A DNA stretch of 64,000 nt, from assembly GCA_014526335.1 (NCBI GenBank), contig JACTAT010000010.1:1639359-1703358 (forward strand), written 5' to 3'. The notes under the pieces are model-generated. The model did not search any database and was not told the origin of the DNA. It saw only the letters and a program-made list of their open reading frames with translations. Positions 13,101 to 23,339 of the stretch are shown piece by piece. Both the position numbers and the translations under genes were made by a program. How positions within the stretch are numbered: the stretch's first letter is position 1; each line of letters starts with the position of its first letter. The stretch is from Chrysaora quinquecirrha (lineage: Eukaryota; Cnidaria; Scyphozoa; Semaeostomeae; Pelagiidae).

Positions 13101-16100
13101 AAAGTTTTGGACTTAAACGACCCCTTGCTGCGTTTAACTAGTAGTTTACCGTAAATCCACGAATATTCCCCCAGGGGCTTATATGCAAAATTGAATTCTA
13201 AGGTGGGGGTCTATTCGAGGGACTTTTTCCAGAGGTGGGGGCTTATTCAAGGATTTAAGGTGCGGTTCATTGCGCGTTTTACGTCGGCAGTAGATAGAAT
13301 CTGGTAAACTTCTCGTTATTAGGAACAGCATTGGGACTTTACATAGTCGGCTGTCCATTGCTCAGCTATTGCCTTCTATCTCAGTAGCCCATATTGTCAA
13401 TTACAACAAAATGCTATATTGCGCTTCTTCTCGGTAACCTTTTATTGCCCATTACCCCAAAACGTCGGTATGAAAGCGTTGTAGACGGCTAATGAAAATC
13501 GGTACTGTCTTTCAAACAGGTGGTAAAATCAAAGGAGCAGTCAATGAAAGAATTAAAACAGTTTTGCAGCAAAGAAAAGATTGGGATGGATCTTGTTGAT
13601 CACAAGCTCTGGCTGCAAGATTTGCAAAGCTATGCTAGGGGTAATATTCTAATGCATTCCTTCAGCAAAGCAGAGTATTACTTCCAATAATGTTTCATTA
13701 TTTGTTGAAAATTTTTAGTGCAGAGTCGCTGAAAGACCGATTTAGATCGTCAGCACCGACGGGGTAGGATTTTCCTAGGACTTACTTTACGGCTACATCC
13801 ATGGCCGAACCATGTTATCTGTTTACTCCACGCAAGAGGGTGGGGTTGGGTTGTGAAGGAAGAATTGGGTCATTGTCCAAATTTTAAGCAGAAACAATAG
13901 CAGAAACAATAACTGTAGCAGTCTTGTGACCCAGAGATCATGTCAACTTACTTAGAAACTCTTATGATTATTGCCTTACCTCACAGAAAAAAAGGATGCA
14001 CAAAGTAGCTGTCGCAACCATACTAAAATGGAGCAGTATTGTTTAACTTCTGCTGAGCTGGTTTGTCTCGATTCTTTACCGCATGCTATTGATGCCACCT
14101 ATCAAAAAGAATTGAAAAGCTTGATAGCTATTATATAGCAACGTTATCAGCCAAGAGACCGAAAAGAGATGCTGCGAAGCTTGCGAAAATGCAAGAAAAG
14201 GTATCGCATTGGAAAACAGAAATGGGTCAGCCAAGCCAAGATTCCTTAGACAGCCTAAAAGCAAAAATTATGAAGTCGCTGTGGTACTCAATTAACTCCA
14301 AACACCTGTCAATTGAAAATATTACTTCCAATGCAAGAAAAGTTTCAGGTATGGTTCGCTGTTGAGAAACAAATGCCTAGACAAATTTAAGTTACTATGG
14401 CTATGCCTGCTAAAGTTGGCATTTCAAAGCCAACAGAAAGAATCTCTCATGGGAGGGGGGCTGAACAGTTAAAAAGTATTTGATGAGGCAACAATTTATG
14501 ATTTGATTGTCTTCGAAACTATTTGGGAGCTCCAGCCTCCTAACCCCCCTTCGAACAGGACTTTTTTCTGCCCAACTTTTAAGCAACATGGAAAATATTG
14601 TAACAAAGAGGGAAATCGAGTAAATACAAGATGTTGATATTTTTTCTTCAGTTGTATTTCCAATTTTCTATATGAGTACAAAAGGACTACTTTGAAGTGA
14701 TCCCTTTTTCTTTTACCGCAAAGTAGAAGACCCCATGCGCATTGTTTCTTGATGAAAAATAATTTTTCCCAATTTTTCCCACGTCTAGCAGCTAGTTTCC
14801 TATATACGTTTACCACAACTCAAGTAACAATTCTTTTCTTATTTGTTTTCACAAAGATACAAGTAAAGAATACACTCGAATGCAAAGAAATGCTCGAGCA
14901 GCAAAAGATGAACTCAACGAGCTAGTTTGTATTTACAACGAAATCGCTGGAGATTTGAAAAAAGATCCCATCACTTTATCTGAGATGATTTCTGACAATC
15001 TTGAGGCGCAGACATATTCCAACGGTATATAGACATGTAGCTTTCCTATGACCCAGAATACCTAGATGGACAAAGATTACATGAGCAAAAAGTCCCTGGG
15101 GTACATTACATAATTTGGGTACGGGTATGTGCCGCCCATATGGGTGGGTTTCTCTGAATTCTCTAAACATGATTTTAACCTGGGGGGTACACGACCTATG
15201 TTTGGAAGGGGATGTGCCGCCCGAATTTCGCAGACCCACCCACTTATAATGTATATATTGTGGAACATAGACCTTATTTTACGATTAATAATTTGCGGAA
15301 TATAAGCGTAATACACTTTTTTTCAATAAGCAACAAGTCAATAAGCAACTAGGGCTGGAATAAGGGATGTTTTTCCTGCAAAAAGCATTTAATGAAGACA
15401 ATGACTTTCTGGGATTGCTTTACTAGCTTCCTCTTGTCGTGGCTGTGAGGTCTTTTCTAATTGAGGAAAAGCAATGTGTGTTTTGCAGATTTCTTTTTGT
15501 GGGTGATTTTGAAATTGAAAGGTTCAAACTTAGTCATGATATTTTGCTTTGCCCTCGCTGCACTGAACACTTCTCGATGTCTGTCACGCATGAGACGGTA
15601 TGCTTTAAATGTTTTTGTGTTAATCTTTATCATAGTTCTTTAGTTCTTTATCTTTCATCTTTATCATCCTCATCATCATCATTATCATGATCATTATCAT
15701 CTTCATCATCTTCATCATAATAATCATAAGCATTATCATCATCATTATCATTATCATCATTATCATTATCATCCTCCTCATCATTGTCATCAGCATCGTT
15801 ATCATCATTATCACCACCACCGTCATTCTCATCATCATCATTGTCATTATCATCATCAACATCATCAACACTACCACCACCATCATCATCATAATCATCA
15901 TCGTTATCATCCTAATCATCCTCATCACTACCAGCATCATCCTTATCATCATCATCACCATCATTATCATCATCATTATTATCAGCATCATCATCTTCAT
16001 CATCATTATTATCATCATTATCAACATCATCATCATCGTCGTCATCACTACCATCATCATCGTCCTAACCATTATCATCACCATCAACATCATCATCATC

Positions 16101-16403
16101 TTCCTCACTCAAGCACAAATTCTAATTAATGAATTCTCACCATTGATTAATAATATCAATCGACTTCGTTCGTCAAGTTATCATATTATAGAAATCTTTC
16201 TTCTTATTGATCATCAATGTTTGTCATCTGTTATATTATTTCAAATTGACAGACATGTTTTTCGTGGTTCTGCGATATGTTTCATGTGTATAATCTAAAC
16301 AGAGTTCTTCCGAAGCTTTGAATGTAGATATCCACACCAAGAATCTCGGCTTGAAGAGGACCATACAACCAGTTATTTCGGAAGAATACAACAAGCAATC
16401 TGA
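7162..16403 (+). CDS. KDZ/CxC-type transposase-like gene, intron-rich, with frame breaks
   Basis: Likely exons: 7162-7452, 7811-7897, 8251-8622, 8866-8985, 9563-9801, 10230-10448, 11014-11110, 11468-11803, about 12280-12423, 12966-13058, 13520-13640, 13987-14348, 14857-15024, and a tentative last exon 16303-16403. Splice phases agree at most junctions. Order of motifs follows Kyakuja-Dileera-Zisupton transposases: cysteine-cluster region (CSCC, CTGC, FCDEC in exon 3; CQSC in exon 4; CLSC and NGYWPGS in exon 5), then CPPC and HIDGNAKL (exon 6), DETGLMFSSCRH and QDIACKYKTW with MHGSGHDW (exon 8), and GRSHGEDCEIVNS with the candidate catalytic Glu (exon 9), then a helical tail. KDZ enzymes are cut-and-paste DDE/RNase-H-fold transposases; this copy's many introns suggest an old resident or domesticated gene. 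The frame breaks near 7335, between exons 5 and 6, in exon 9, between exons 10 and 11, and near 14105, so it may be a pseudogene or carry assembly indels. No terminal inverted repeats identified. Confidence 0.8.
13155..13265. repeat. Dispersed repeat with GGGGGCTTATTC words, copy 1
   Basis: Purine-rich short repeat (GGGGGTCTATTCGAGGG, GGGGGCTTATTCAAGG) in a KDZ intron. A related segment lies in inverted orientation at about 26155-26425 (GCCCCCCCTCAAATAAGCCCC-like). Origin unknown. Confidence 0.55.
15095..15260. repeat. Short imperfect repeat with GTGCCGCCC / GGGTGGG words
   Basis: In the last KDZ intron. GTGCCGCCC occurs twice (about 15130 and 15210), together with TGGGTGGG / ACCCACCC in opposite senses, giving a G/C-rich island in AT-rich DNA. 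Looks like part of a dispersed element; no coding sequence seen. Confidence 0.4.
15650..16108. repeat. TCA/ATC trinucleotide microsatellite
   Basis: About 450 bp of interrupted TCA repeats in the last intron of the KDZ-like gene, comparable to the array in RNF181 intron 4. Open frames on both strands here are repeat artefacts. Confidence 0.92.
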
Positions 16404-17596
16404 GGCAAATCACATACCAATATTTAAGTCAACTATATGTTCGGATACATCATACTATCTTCAGATTCAATGATGAACAATGATTAGTATTCAACTGAAT
16501 AGCGTTCTGTTGTTACTTTCTGAGCGTGACATGTTTCGTATTGTTATATTGTTACTCATCTCTAGATTGATCCACTCAAAGGCTCGATCATTAACATTTA
16601 CATCTGTGTTCCATGTTTTTCATTGTCCTGATTTCTCTTTCATAATTCTCCATAGATTCCTAGTCATCCTTAGGCTATCGACCAAGTGCCAATCTCAAAC
16701 CATAGTCTACTATATCACTGATGATATCATACATCTATCAAACAGAATTACAATTGATGCACTTTGCTATCAACACTTCTCCACTCTCATTCATTAGAGT
16801 TCTAGTTTCAGCATGATTGTTCAATGTAATGCTACATATTTTCAATTATAATTATTCAGATTTTTAAGTCAGTTTTTCATGATGCTTTCATTAAGTTTAA
16901 TGTTTAGAGTATAGTATCTAAGTGATTGCTATGTAAGTTTGATTATTACAGATGTTAAGATTAGCATTTTCTTGAATGTTTTGATTAGATTTTCAGTTAG
17001 TTGTTCTTGTCTAAATTTTAGATCTTGATATTAAGATACTCTAGGTAGCAGTAAGAATTTCATTGTCATTTTAGAATTTCACTTTTAGAACATGCTCAGT
17101 AATTAGTTTGTCATAGTTTCATCTCCATAAGTTTCAATCGTAAAGTTACGTTATTCTCACATGCATTTTTACCAGGTATTTCCTTTCACCTGTCCTTCTA
17201 TCTTATTCCAGGTTTCCCATCAGGTCTATCCCATGTTGTTTCTGTTCACATTGAGGTTATCGCACAATGCCTTTGTATCAATCGAGATCATCACATGCGG
17301 TTTCTACATCAACTCAGTAGTTATTAATACTCTATAAAGGCAACTATCTGACAACATACTAAAGCATCTCACGAGAGAAAATGAATTTTATTAATCTATC
17401 AATTATTATTAAATAGTATTTGCATATAGTTTCAGGAAGAAAGCTTTTGAGTAGGGGCTTTCGTTTACAGCTAGTCTAAATTGCTGTTTAATTGGTTATT
17501 ATATTGAATTTTGATGAAAACTTTAAGTGCGTTTTTTTAGGAGAATCGTTTAAATTACATTAGATTGTGAATTAAATGATGTTTTCTAGTTTATTC
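16404..17596. other. AT-rich intergenic DNA, no gene seen
   Basis: Low-complexity AT-rich sequence after the putative KDZ stop. Open frames are short with no recognisable motif. Confidence 0.4.
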
Positions 17597-18085
17597 AAGT
17601 ACGCAAGAAAACATGAAAGTTTAGGCCACAGGAGGTGCGATTGAAACAATGATTATTAACACTAACAGTAGTCACAGATGGAACGTTAGCGCAGTGACAA
17701 TGAAATTTCCAGCCACTACGACAGGATAGCAACAAAGCTATCCAACCACAGTCGATACGATCACACATATCCAAACTACCACTCAGCTTACCACACAGTA
17801 CACTATTACCAACAAACCACAGCATTTATCCACCACAAAATACCACCACATAAGTATACCCACACATACAAGATTACCACCTATCAATGTAACCCACCAC
17901 ATTGCAAAACACCACAGGTGCATCCACCAATAGTGATACCACCAATGCTGTCATATGAGCCATGTCATTAGCAAAATGCTAGCAAATTTAGAAACATCTT
18001 GCAACAGTATAGCACATTGTTTTACAGAAAATTACCCATTGTCTCTATGGACAAAAAGCCACTAAGTTTCTAGTGGGCAAATGCC
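17597..18085. repeat. Dispersed element with internal CCACCACA minisatellite, copy 2
   Basis: Same order of landmarks as 2395-3085: GTACGC then GAAAACATG near 17600, TTCCAGCCACTAC near 17706, a CCACCACA-rich core about 17810-17945, and a right end with CCCATTGTCTC and GTGGGCAAATGCC near 18040-18090. It is shorter in the core than copy 1. An open frame on the opposite strand at 17595-17825 is inside the element and unsupported. Confidence 0.65.
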
Positions 18086-18756
18086 TTGCACATAAGTTAC
18101 ATGCAATTTTGGTTTAATCAAGATACCTTGCAAGGCTAACTTTGCAGTCAAGTCAATGCCTTGTTCTAGGATCTGTATGTTTTATGTTCTTAGTAAGGAA
18201 ATGCCTTCCAGCTGAGAGATTTTGTTGTCCTAGTACAATGTGCTAAGATTACTTTGAACATTTAGCTAATAGATATTCTTTTTTAAATTTAAGAATGTTT
18301 TGTGTAATAAGAATGATTTACATGTAGAATTTGTTAGAATTCAAATTTAAGTTAAATAATGAATTTAGTTTGAAATCTATCAAAATATGATTGTTATATT
18401 TAATAGTTAAATTTTTTTTACATTGCATGTTATATCTAATACAGACATTACATGATTTGATCAAGCTAAACTATAAGTATCAAAAATTAACAATCATCAT
18501 CAATCAAACCAACATCTTGCATCAGATCATTTATCATCACATATCATCGTTAGCATATTCAATTATTATCATAATCATCATAATCCACAATCATATCATC
18601 ACCACATCTAAATGGAAGGCGTTTTAAGGCAAAATGGCTCTGCATAGGAGCAGCGCCGATCCTGTTTCTCTCGTGTAAACAGGGTCAGGATTTAAGCGAA
18701 GGGAAACTCCAAGAATAGATCTGAATCGGTAGGCTTGTGCACAAGCTTAACACAAT
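18086..18756. other. AT-rich spacer with short ATC tract, before the 159-bp array
   Basis: No exon recognised. A short interrupted ATC tract lies at about 18490-18605. A more GC-rich stretch (18640-18720) precedes the tandem array and contains CCTGTTT...AAACAGG as a small inverted repeat. Confidence 0.4.
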
Positions 18757-20968
18757 AGGAATAAATAATAATGGTGACATTGCTTACACGACAGAGTTGA
18801 TTGATCGGTTGCAGGAGTTGCTTGCTGATGATGCTGAATATTATTACCAAAGGCTAAAGAAAAGTATGAAATGATATAAGAATAGCGATATTCATATCAA
18901 TGATAATGTCAACGTCCGAATAAATAATAATGGTAACATTGCTTACACGACTGAGCTGATTGATCGGTTGCAGGAGTTGCTTGCCGATGATGCTGAATAT
19001 TATTACCAAAGGCTAAAGAAAAGTATTAAATGTTATAAGAATAGCGATATTCATATCAATGATAATGTCAACGTCCGAATTAATAATAATGGTAACATTG
19101 CTTACACGACTGAGCTGATTGATCGGTTGCAGGAGTTGCTTGCTGATGATGCTGAATATTATTACCAAAGGCTAAAGAAAAGTATGAAATGATATAAGAA
19201 TAGCGATATTCATATCAATGATAATGTCAACGTCCGAATTAATAATAATGGTAACATTGCTTACACGACTGAGCTGATTGATCGGTTGCAGGAGTTGCTT
19301 GCTGATGATGCTGAATATTATTACCAAAGGCTAAAGAAAAGTATGAAATGATATAAGAATAGCGATATTCATATCAATGATAATGTCAACGTCCGAATAA
19401 ATAATAATGGTAACATTGCTTACACGACTGAGCTGATTGATCGGTTGCAGGAGTTGCTTGCCGATGATGCTGAATATTATTACCAAAGGCTAAAGAAAAG
19501 TATTAAATGTTATAAGAATAGCGATATTCATATCAATGATAATGTCAACGTCCGAATTAATAATAATGGTAACATTGCTTACACGACTGAGCTGATTGAT
19601 CGGTTGCAGGAGTTGCTTGCTGATGATGCTGAATATTATTACCAAAGGCTAAAGAAAAGTATGAAATGATATAAGAATAGCGATATTCATATCTATGATA
19701 ATGTCAACGTCCGAATTAATAATAATGGTAACATTGCTTACACGACTGAGCTGATTGATCGGTTGCAGGAGTTGCTTGCTGATGATGCTGAATATTATTA
19801 CCAAAGGCTAAAGAAAAGTATTAAATGTTATAAGAATAGCGATATTCATATCAATGATAATGTCAACGTCCGAATAAATAATAATGGTAACATTGCTTAC
19901 ACGACTGAGCTGATTGATCGGTTGCAGGAGTTGCTTGCCGATGATGCTGAATATTATTACCAAAGGCTAAAGAAAAGTATTAAATGTTATAAGAATAGCG
20001 ATATTCATATCAATGATAATGTCAACGTCCGAATTAATAATAATGGTAACATTGCTTACACGACTGAGCTGATTGATCGGTTGCAGGAGTTGCTTGCCGA
20101 TGATGCTGAATATTATTACCAAAGGCTAAAGAAAAGTATTAAATGTTATAAGAATAGCGATATTCATATCAATGATAATGTCAACGTCCGAATTAATAAT
20201 AATGGTAACATTGCTTACACGACTGAGCTGATTGATCGGTTGCAGGAGTTGCTTGCCGATGATGCTGAATATTATTACCAAAGGCTAAAGAAAAGTATTA
20301 AATGTTATAAGAATAGCGATATTCATATCAATGATAATGTCAACGTCCGAATTAATAATAATGGTAACATTGCTTACACGACTGAGCTGATTGATCGGTT
20401 GCAGGAGTTGCTTGCTGATGATGCTGAATATTATTACCAAAGGCTAAAGAAAAGTATTAAATGTTATAAGAATAGCGATATTCATATCAATGATAATGTC
20501 AACGTCCGAATTAATAATAATGGTAACATTGCTTACACGACTGAGCTGATTGATCGGTTGCAGGAGTTGCTTGCTGATGATGCTGAATATTATTACCAAA
20601 GGCTAAAGAAAAGTATTAAATGTTATAAGAATAGCGATATTCATATCAATGATAATGTCAACGTCCGAATTAATAATAATGGTAAAATTGCCTACACGAC
20701 TGAGTTGATTGATCGGATGCAGGAGTTTCCGGCTGATTATTCTGACGATTATTCCCTGAGGCTAAAGAAAAGCATTAAATGTTATAAGAATAGCGATATT
20801 TATATCAATGACAATGTCAAAGTCTGAATAAATGATAATGGCAACATTGCTTACACGACTGAGTTGATTGGTCAGTTGCAGGAGTTGCTAGCTGATTACT
20901 ATTTTCAAAGGCTAAAGGAAAGCATTAAATGCTATAAGAATAACAAAATTAATATCAATGATGAAAAC
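18757..20968 (+). repeat. Tandem array, 14 units of 159 bp (53 codons)
   Basis: The word TTGCAGGAGTTGCT or a variant recurs at 18809, 18968, 19127, 19286, 19445, 19604, 19763, 19922, 20081, 20240, 20399, 20558, 20717 and 20876, always exactly 159 bp apart. Units 1-12 are almost identical; units 13-14 are clearly diverged, and unit 14 lacks 9 nt. Two variant classes alternate: units 1, 3, 4 and 6 carry ATGAAATGATAT, the others ATTAAATGTTAT; an ATAAAT/ATTAAT variant appears in units 1, 4 and 7. Units 1-3 and 4-6 therefore form a 477-bp higher-order repeat. Confidence 0.95.
19670..20827 (+). CDS. Open frame through the 159-bp repeats; possible repeat-protein exon
   Basis: From the in-frame TGA at 19667 to the TGA at 20825 one frame reads through seven units, each giving 53 residues with the segments TELIDRLQELLADD, YYYQRLKKSIKCYK and NSDIHINDNVNVRINNN: an amphipathic helix-like part followed by an Asn/Asp-rich part. 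Because 159 is a multiple of three, openness in one unit guarantees openness in all identical units, so frame length is weak evidence. Mild support comes from unit 14, which lost exactly three codons and keeps the frame, and from a synonymous TGC/TGT difference there. In units 1, 3, 4 and 6 the Cys codon TGT is a TGA stop. I do not recognise the repeat; it may be non-coding. Confidence 0.3.
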   Translation, partial: YKNSDIHIYDNVNVRINNNGNIAYTTELIDRLQELLADDAEYYYQRLKKSIKCYKNSDIHINDNVNVRINNNGNIAYTTELIDRLQELLADDAEYYYQRLKKSIKCYKNSDIHINDNVNVRINNNGNIAYTTELIDRLQELLADDAEYYYQRLKKSIKCYKNSDIHINDNVNVRINNNGNIAYTTELIDRLQELLADDAEYYYQRLKKSIKCYKNSDIHINDNVNVRINNNGNIAYTTELIDRLQELLADDAEYYYQRLKKSIKCYKNSDIHINDNVNVRINNNGNIAYTTELIDRLQELLADDAEYYYQRLKKSIKCYKNSDIHINDNVNVRINNNGKIAYTTELIDRMQEFPADYSDDYSLRLKKSIKCYKNSDIYINDNVKV

Positions 20969-21037
20969 ATTTGTTAAATATTCTTCACAGCATTAAGGAA
21001 CTCAGCAATAGCCATCAACGTACAGACACAAGCTTAC

Positions 21038-21624
21038 CTTTCCCCTTTTGGAGAACATATTTCTTAAACAGCTGTACAGCATACTGGCCAGCTTCCTCTT
21101 TCAAAAATTCACATCCAATACTTCCTGGAGGGCTATATGACCACAGATTGTCCCTTGATTCATTGTGATGGTATCCAATAATGATAATTTCGGAGTCTTT
21201 AGCAAACATAATATCTGCCTGAAATAGTAAAACAATATTAAGGACTTTGGAGATGTACAAAAAACTAGCCTTTCATTAATGCTGACACAAGTTGTATTTT
21301 CAATTGAAAATGTTTCATTCTTTTACATAAGCTTTTTCTTTAACGAGCAAACCATACCTTATAATAAAGCAATTACATGTATTTGGATATATCAAGGTCC
21401 AGATACAGTACCAAAATTTTGTAATATTAAGAGAATATAATGAAAAGGATTACCCTTTGCTTAATCTTATTTTTCAAATAGTAGTATGGTGTTGAACTAT
21501 ATTGCTGGTTTAATTCCTCCTTTTTAACACAATCTTTCTTCTTGGTCAGCTGCAGTCCACATCCTCTACACTTCTTTAAGCTTATTGGCATATCAGCTTG
21601 GCAGCCTGGACATGATCGACTAAC
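21038..21624 (-). CDS. Unrecognised gene with zinc-ribbon-like exon (UPF0547-like), two exons seen
   Basis: Two exons on the minus strand: 21624-21454 (57 codons) and 21218-21038 (60 codons plus one base), both with AG acceptors and GT donors and with matching phase 0 at their junction. The first has SCPGCQADMPI followed by KKCRGCGLQL, a CxxC...CxxC zinc-ribbon pattern like that of UPF0547 (C16orf87-type) proteins. The second is rich in conserved-looking residues (EIIIIGYHHNES, LWSYSPPGSIG) but I do not recognise it. The first exon's start and the 3' exons were not found; the 159-bp array lies directly downstream, so it may be in an intron. Role unknown. Confidence 0.6.
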
Positions 21625-22444
21625 CTTAACAGCAAATATTATAAGTGATTTATTAACAACGACAAGCATTTGGCTCAGGATGTGTTGACTGTAAATCAAT
21701 CTAGGTATTTATCAAGGATGTTCTCTATCCTGATGTCATAAGAGTTACATTTTTATCTCATTTGGGCTGAAAGGTAAGATGTGATCATGACCTCCTCATA
21801 ATCTGAATGGTGTAGCTGGTTCCTCTACTGCCTGCTATTGTATTGACCTTGTTGCAGTATGTCAAAGACTTGTGACAGGGTGGAATCCATGCAATCATGC
21901 AATCTTGATGCCAGAGATTACGCCAAAGAGAACTGCTGTCACACCAAAGAAACAATAGATCAACTGTTCTATTAGGAAAATAACAATGATTTCCATTGTT
22001 TTCTAAAAGATTCATGCCAGAAGGCCAACAATTTTCAAAACTCCACGCCGGATTTCCTGGCGTAGGCTACATGAATTCCACCCTGGCTAGTGACATAAAA
22101 AGAGTACTATCTAGAATACTGCTTACATTTTTGACAGGTTAATATTCAACATATTACAAAGTCCCTAATCAATCGTGATCTCTATTCTTATGGATCCTTA
22201 GTTTAAGGGCTGGTTACTTAAAACTGTATCCTGTAAAAATAAAATTTCACTGAAAAGATGTAATCACCTTTGGCATTCTTATCTTTAAAACTTTGACCTG
22301 TTGGTTGAAAAATTGTATCTGAGAATTGTACCTTTTTACAATAACAGAATAAGAACATACCATATTAAATATATATTATAAATATGGTTTGCACAGAAAA
22401 GAATCAAAATAGGCAACACAAAACATGAAAAGGAGGAGGGCATT
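21625..22444. other. No clear gene; probable upstream intron of the zinc-ribbon gene
   Basis: Short open frames only. No exon with recognisable protein motif on either strand. Confidence 0.35.
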
Positions 22445-22560
22445 GAAGGTTCTGTGTTGTTATGGTGATCCAGCTGACTTGTGGTGAGGAGTTCATTGAG
22501 ACCCGGGTTCAAGAGAGCCCAAGACACAATTCAATTCAATTCAATTCATTTTATATTCAG
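22445..22560 (+). mobile_element. tRNA-derived SINE with (AATTC)n tail
   Basis: Contains GGTGATCCAGCTGACTTGTG and a B-box-like CCGGGTTCAAGAG, the same tRNA-like head that is found in reverse orientation many times in the GANP region, followed by a tail of about five CAATT units. Confidence 0.6.
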
Positions 22561-23155
22561 CAACAAGATTACAATTTTGTGCTTACCAATAATAACAATG
22601 AGAGCAATTACACTACTTTTTAAACAATAACGATTTACATGCAAGACATTGTGGCCTAGGATACTGGGTAGAACCAAAATGGCTTTTGAGCCCAGTGCCC
22701 TATTCACATTTAACTACTACATATCTGAATTGATTTATTGTAATAACAGTAACAATAATAATAACAATTAACAATTAATAATTAATAAGTTTCGTTGTTA
22801 GTCTATCTTCTGACATTATACTGAAATGTGCCAAAATCACCAATGCACCTTGGTACTATACTATCATCTTCCTAGATGTTTTTCTAGTTAACACAGTCAC
22901 ACATCACACCAAACACAACCAACAAGGTGCAGCCCTTTCCTTTTAGCAATACTACCTGATATTTATCTTCTTCGTTATCCTACAGCCCTACCTGTAACAA
23001 AAGTTCTTAAGTCTTGATATCAATTCTTCGGCAGTAACCGGTACGGATAAAGTAGCAAGCAACACAGTCGACTCTCGCAACACAATTTAGGCCTTCAAAT
23101 CTAAATTCGTTTGGAACTCTTGTTCCCCTGTTGTTACCACTCATCTGCTCCTTAC
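22561..23155. other. No gene identified
   Basis: Mostly AT-rich. On the minus strand near 22990-23160 there is an ATG-containing stretch and a CAG/GT donor-like site that could be a 5' exon of the zinc-ribbon gene, but the frames do not join cleanly and I do not call it. Confidence 0.3.
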
Positions 23156-23335
23156 TTCAAAAACGAACATATTGTTGGTTTTAAGGAGAACACTGGAACG
23201 AACATTATGTTCGTTTTTATCTCGAGGATAAGCTGTATTATGAGTCCCAGTTTGAGCGATCTCGGTTTGATGTAGTCTCGGTCTGGTGAGCGATAACTGG
23301 GACTCAGGTAATAAGTCTAGGCCTAGTGCCTCTCT
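23156..23335. repeat. Promoter-proximal dispersed repeat, locus 2
   Basis: Reverse-complement match to 7019-7088 (here 23156-23226) and to about 6583-6665 (here 23231-23335). Includes the palindrome CGAACATTATGTTCG. Its right end is within a few bases of the SMIM20 start codon, so it forms the proximal promoter/5' leader of that gene. Confidence 0.7.
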
Positions 23336-23339
23336 TGCA

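Noticed and set aside
15487..15599. Possible extra KDZ exon with CPRC motif (AG acceptor at 15488, GT donor at about 15599)
   Set aside because: In the phase left by the previous exon it encodes a hydrophobic stretch without the CPRC frame; the 16303 exon fits better.
15620..16298. Long open frames on both strands, 160-200 residues
   Set aside because: Same cause: TCA microsatellite inside a KDZ intron.
18757..20968. CRISPR-like array
   Set aside because: Units are contiguous 159-bp repeats without spacers, in a eukaryotic genome.
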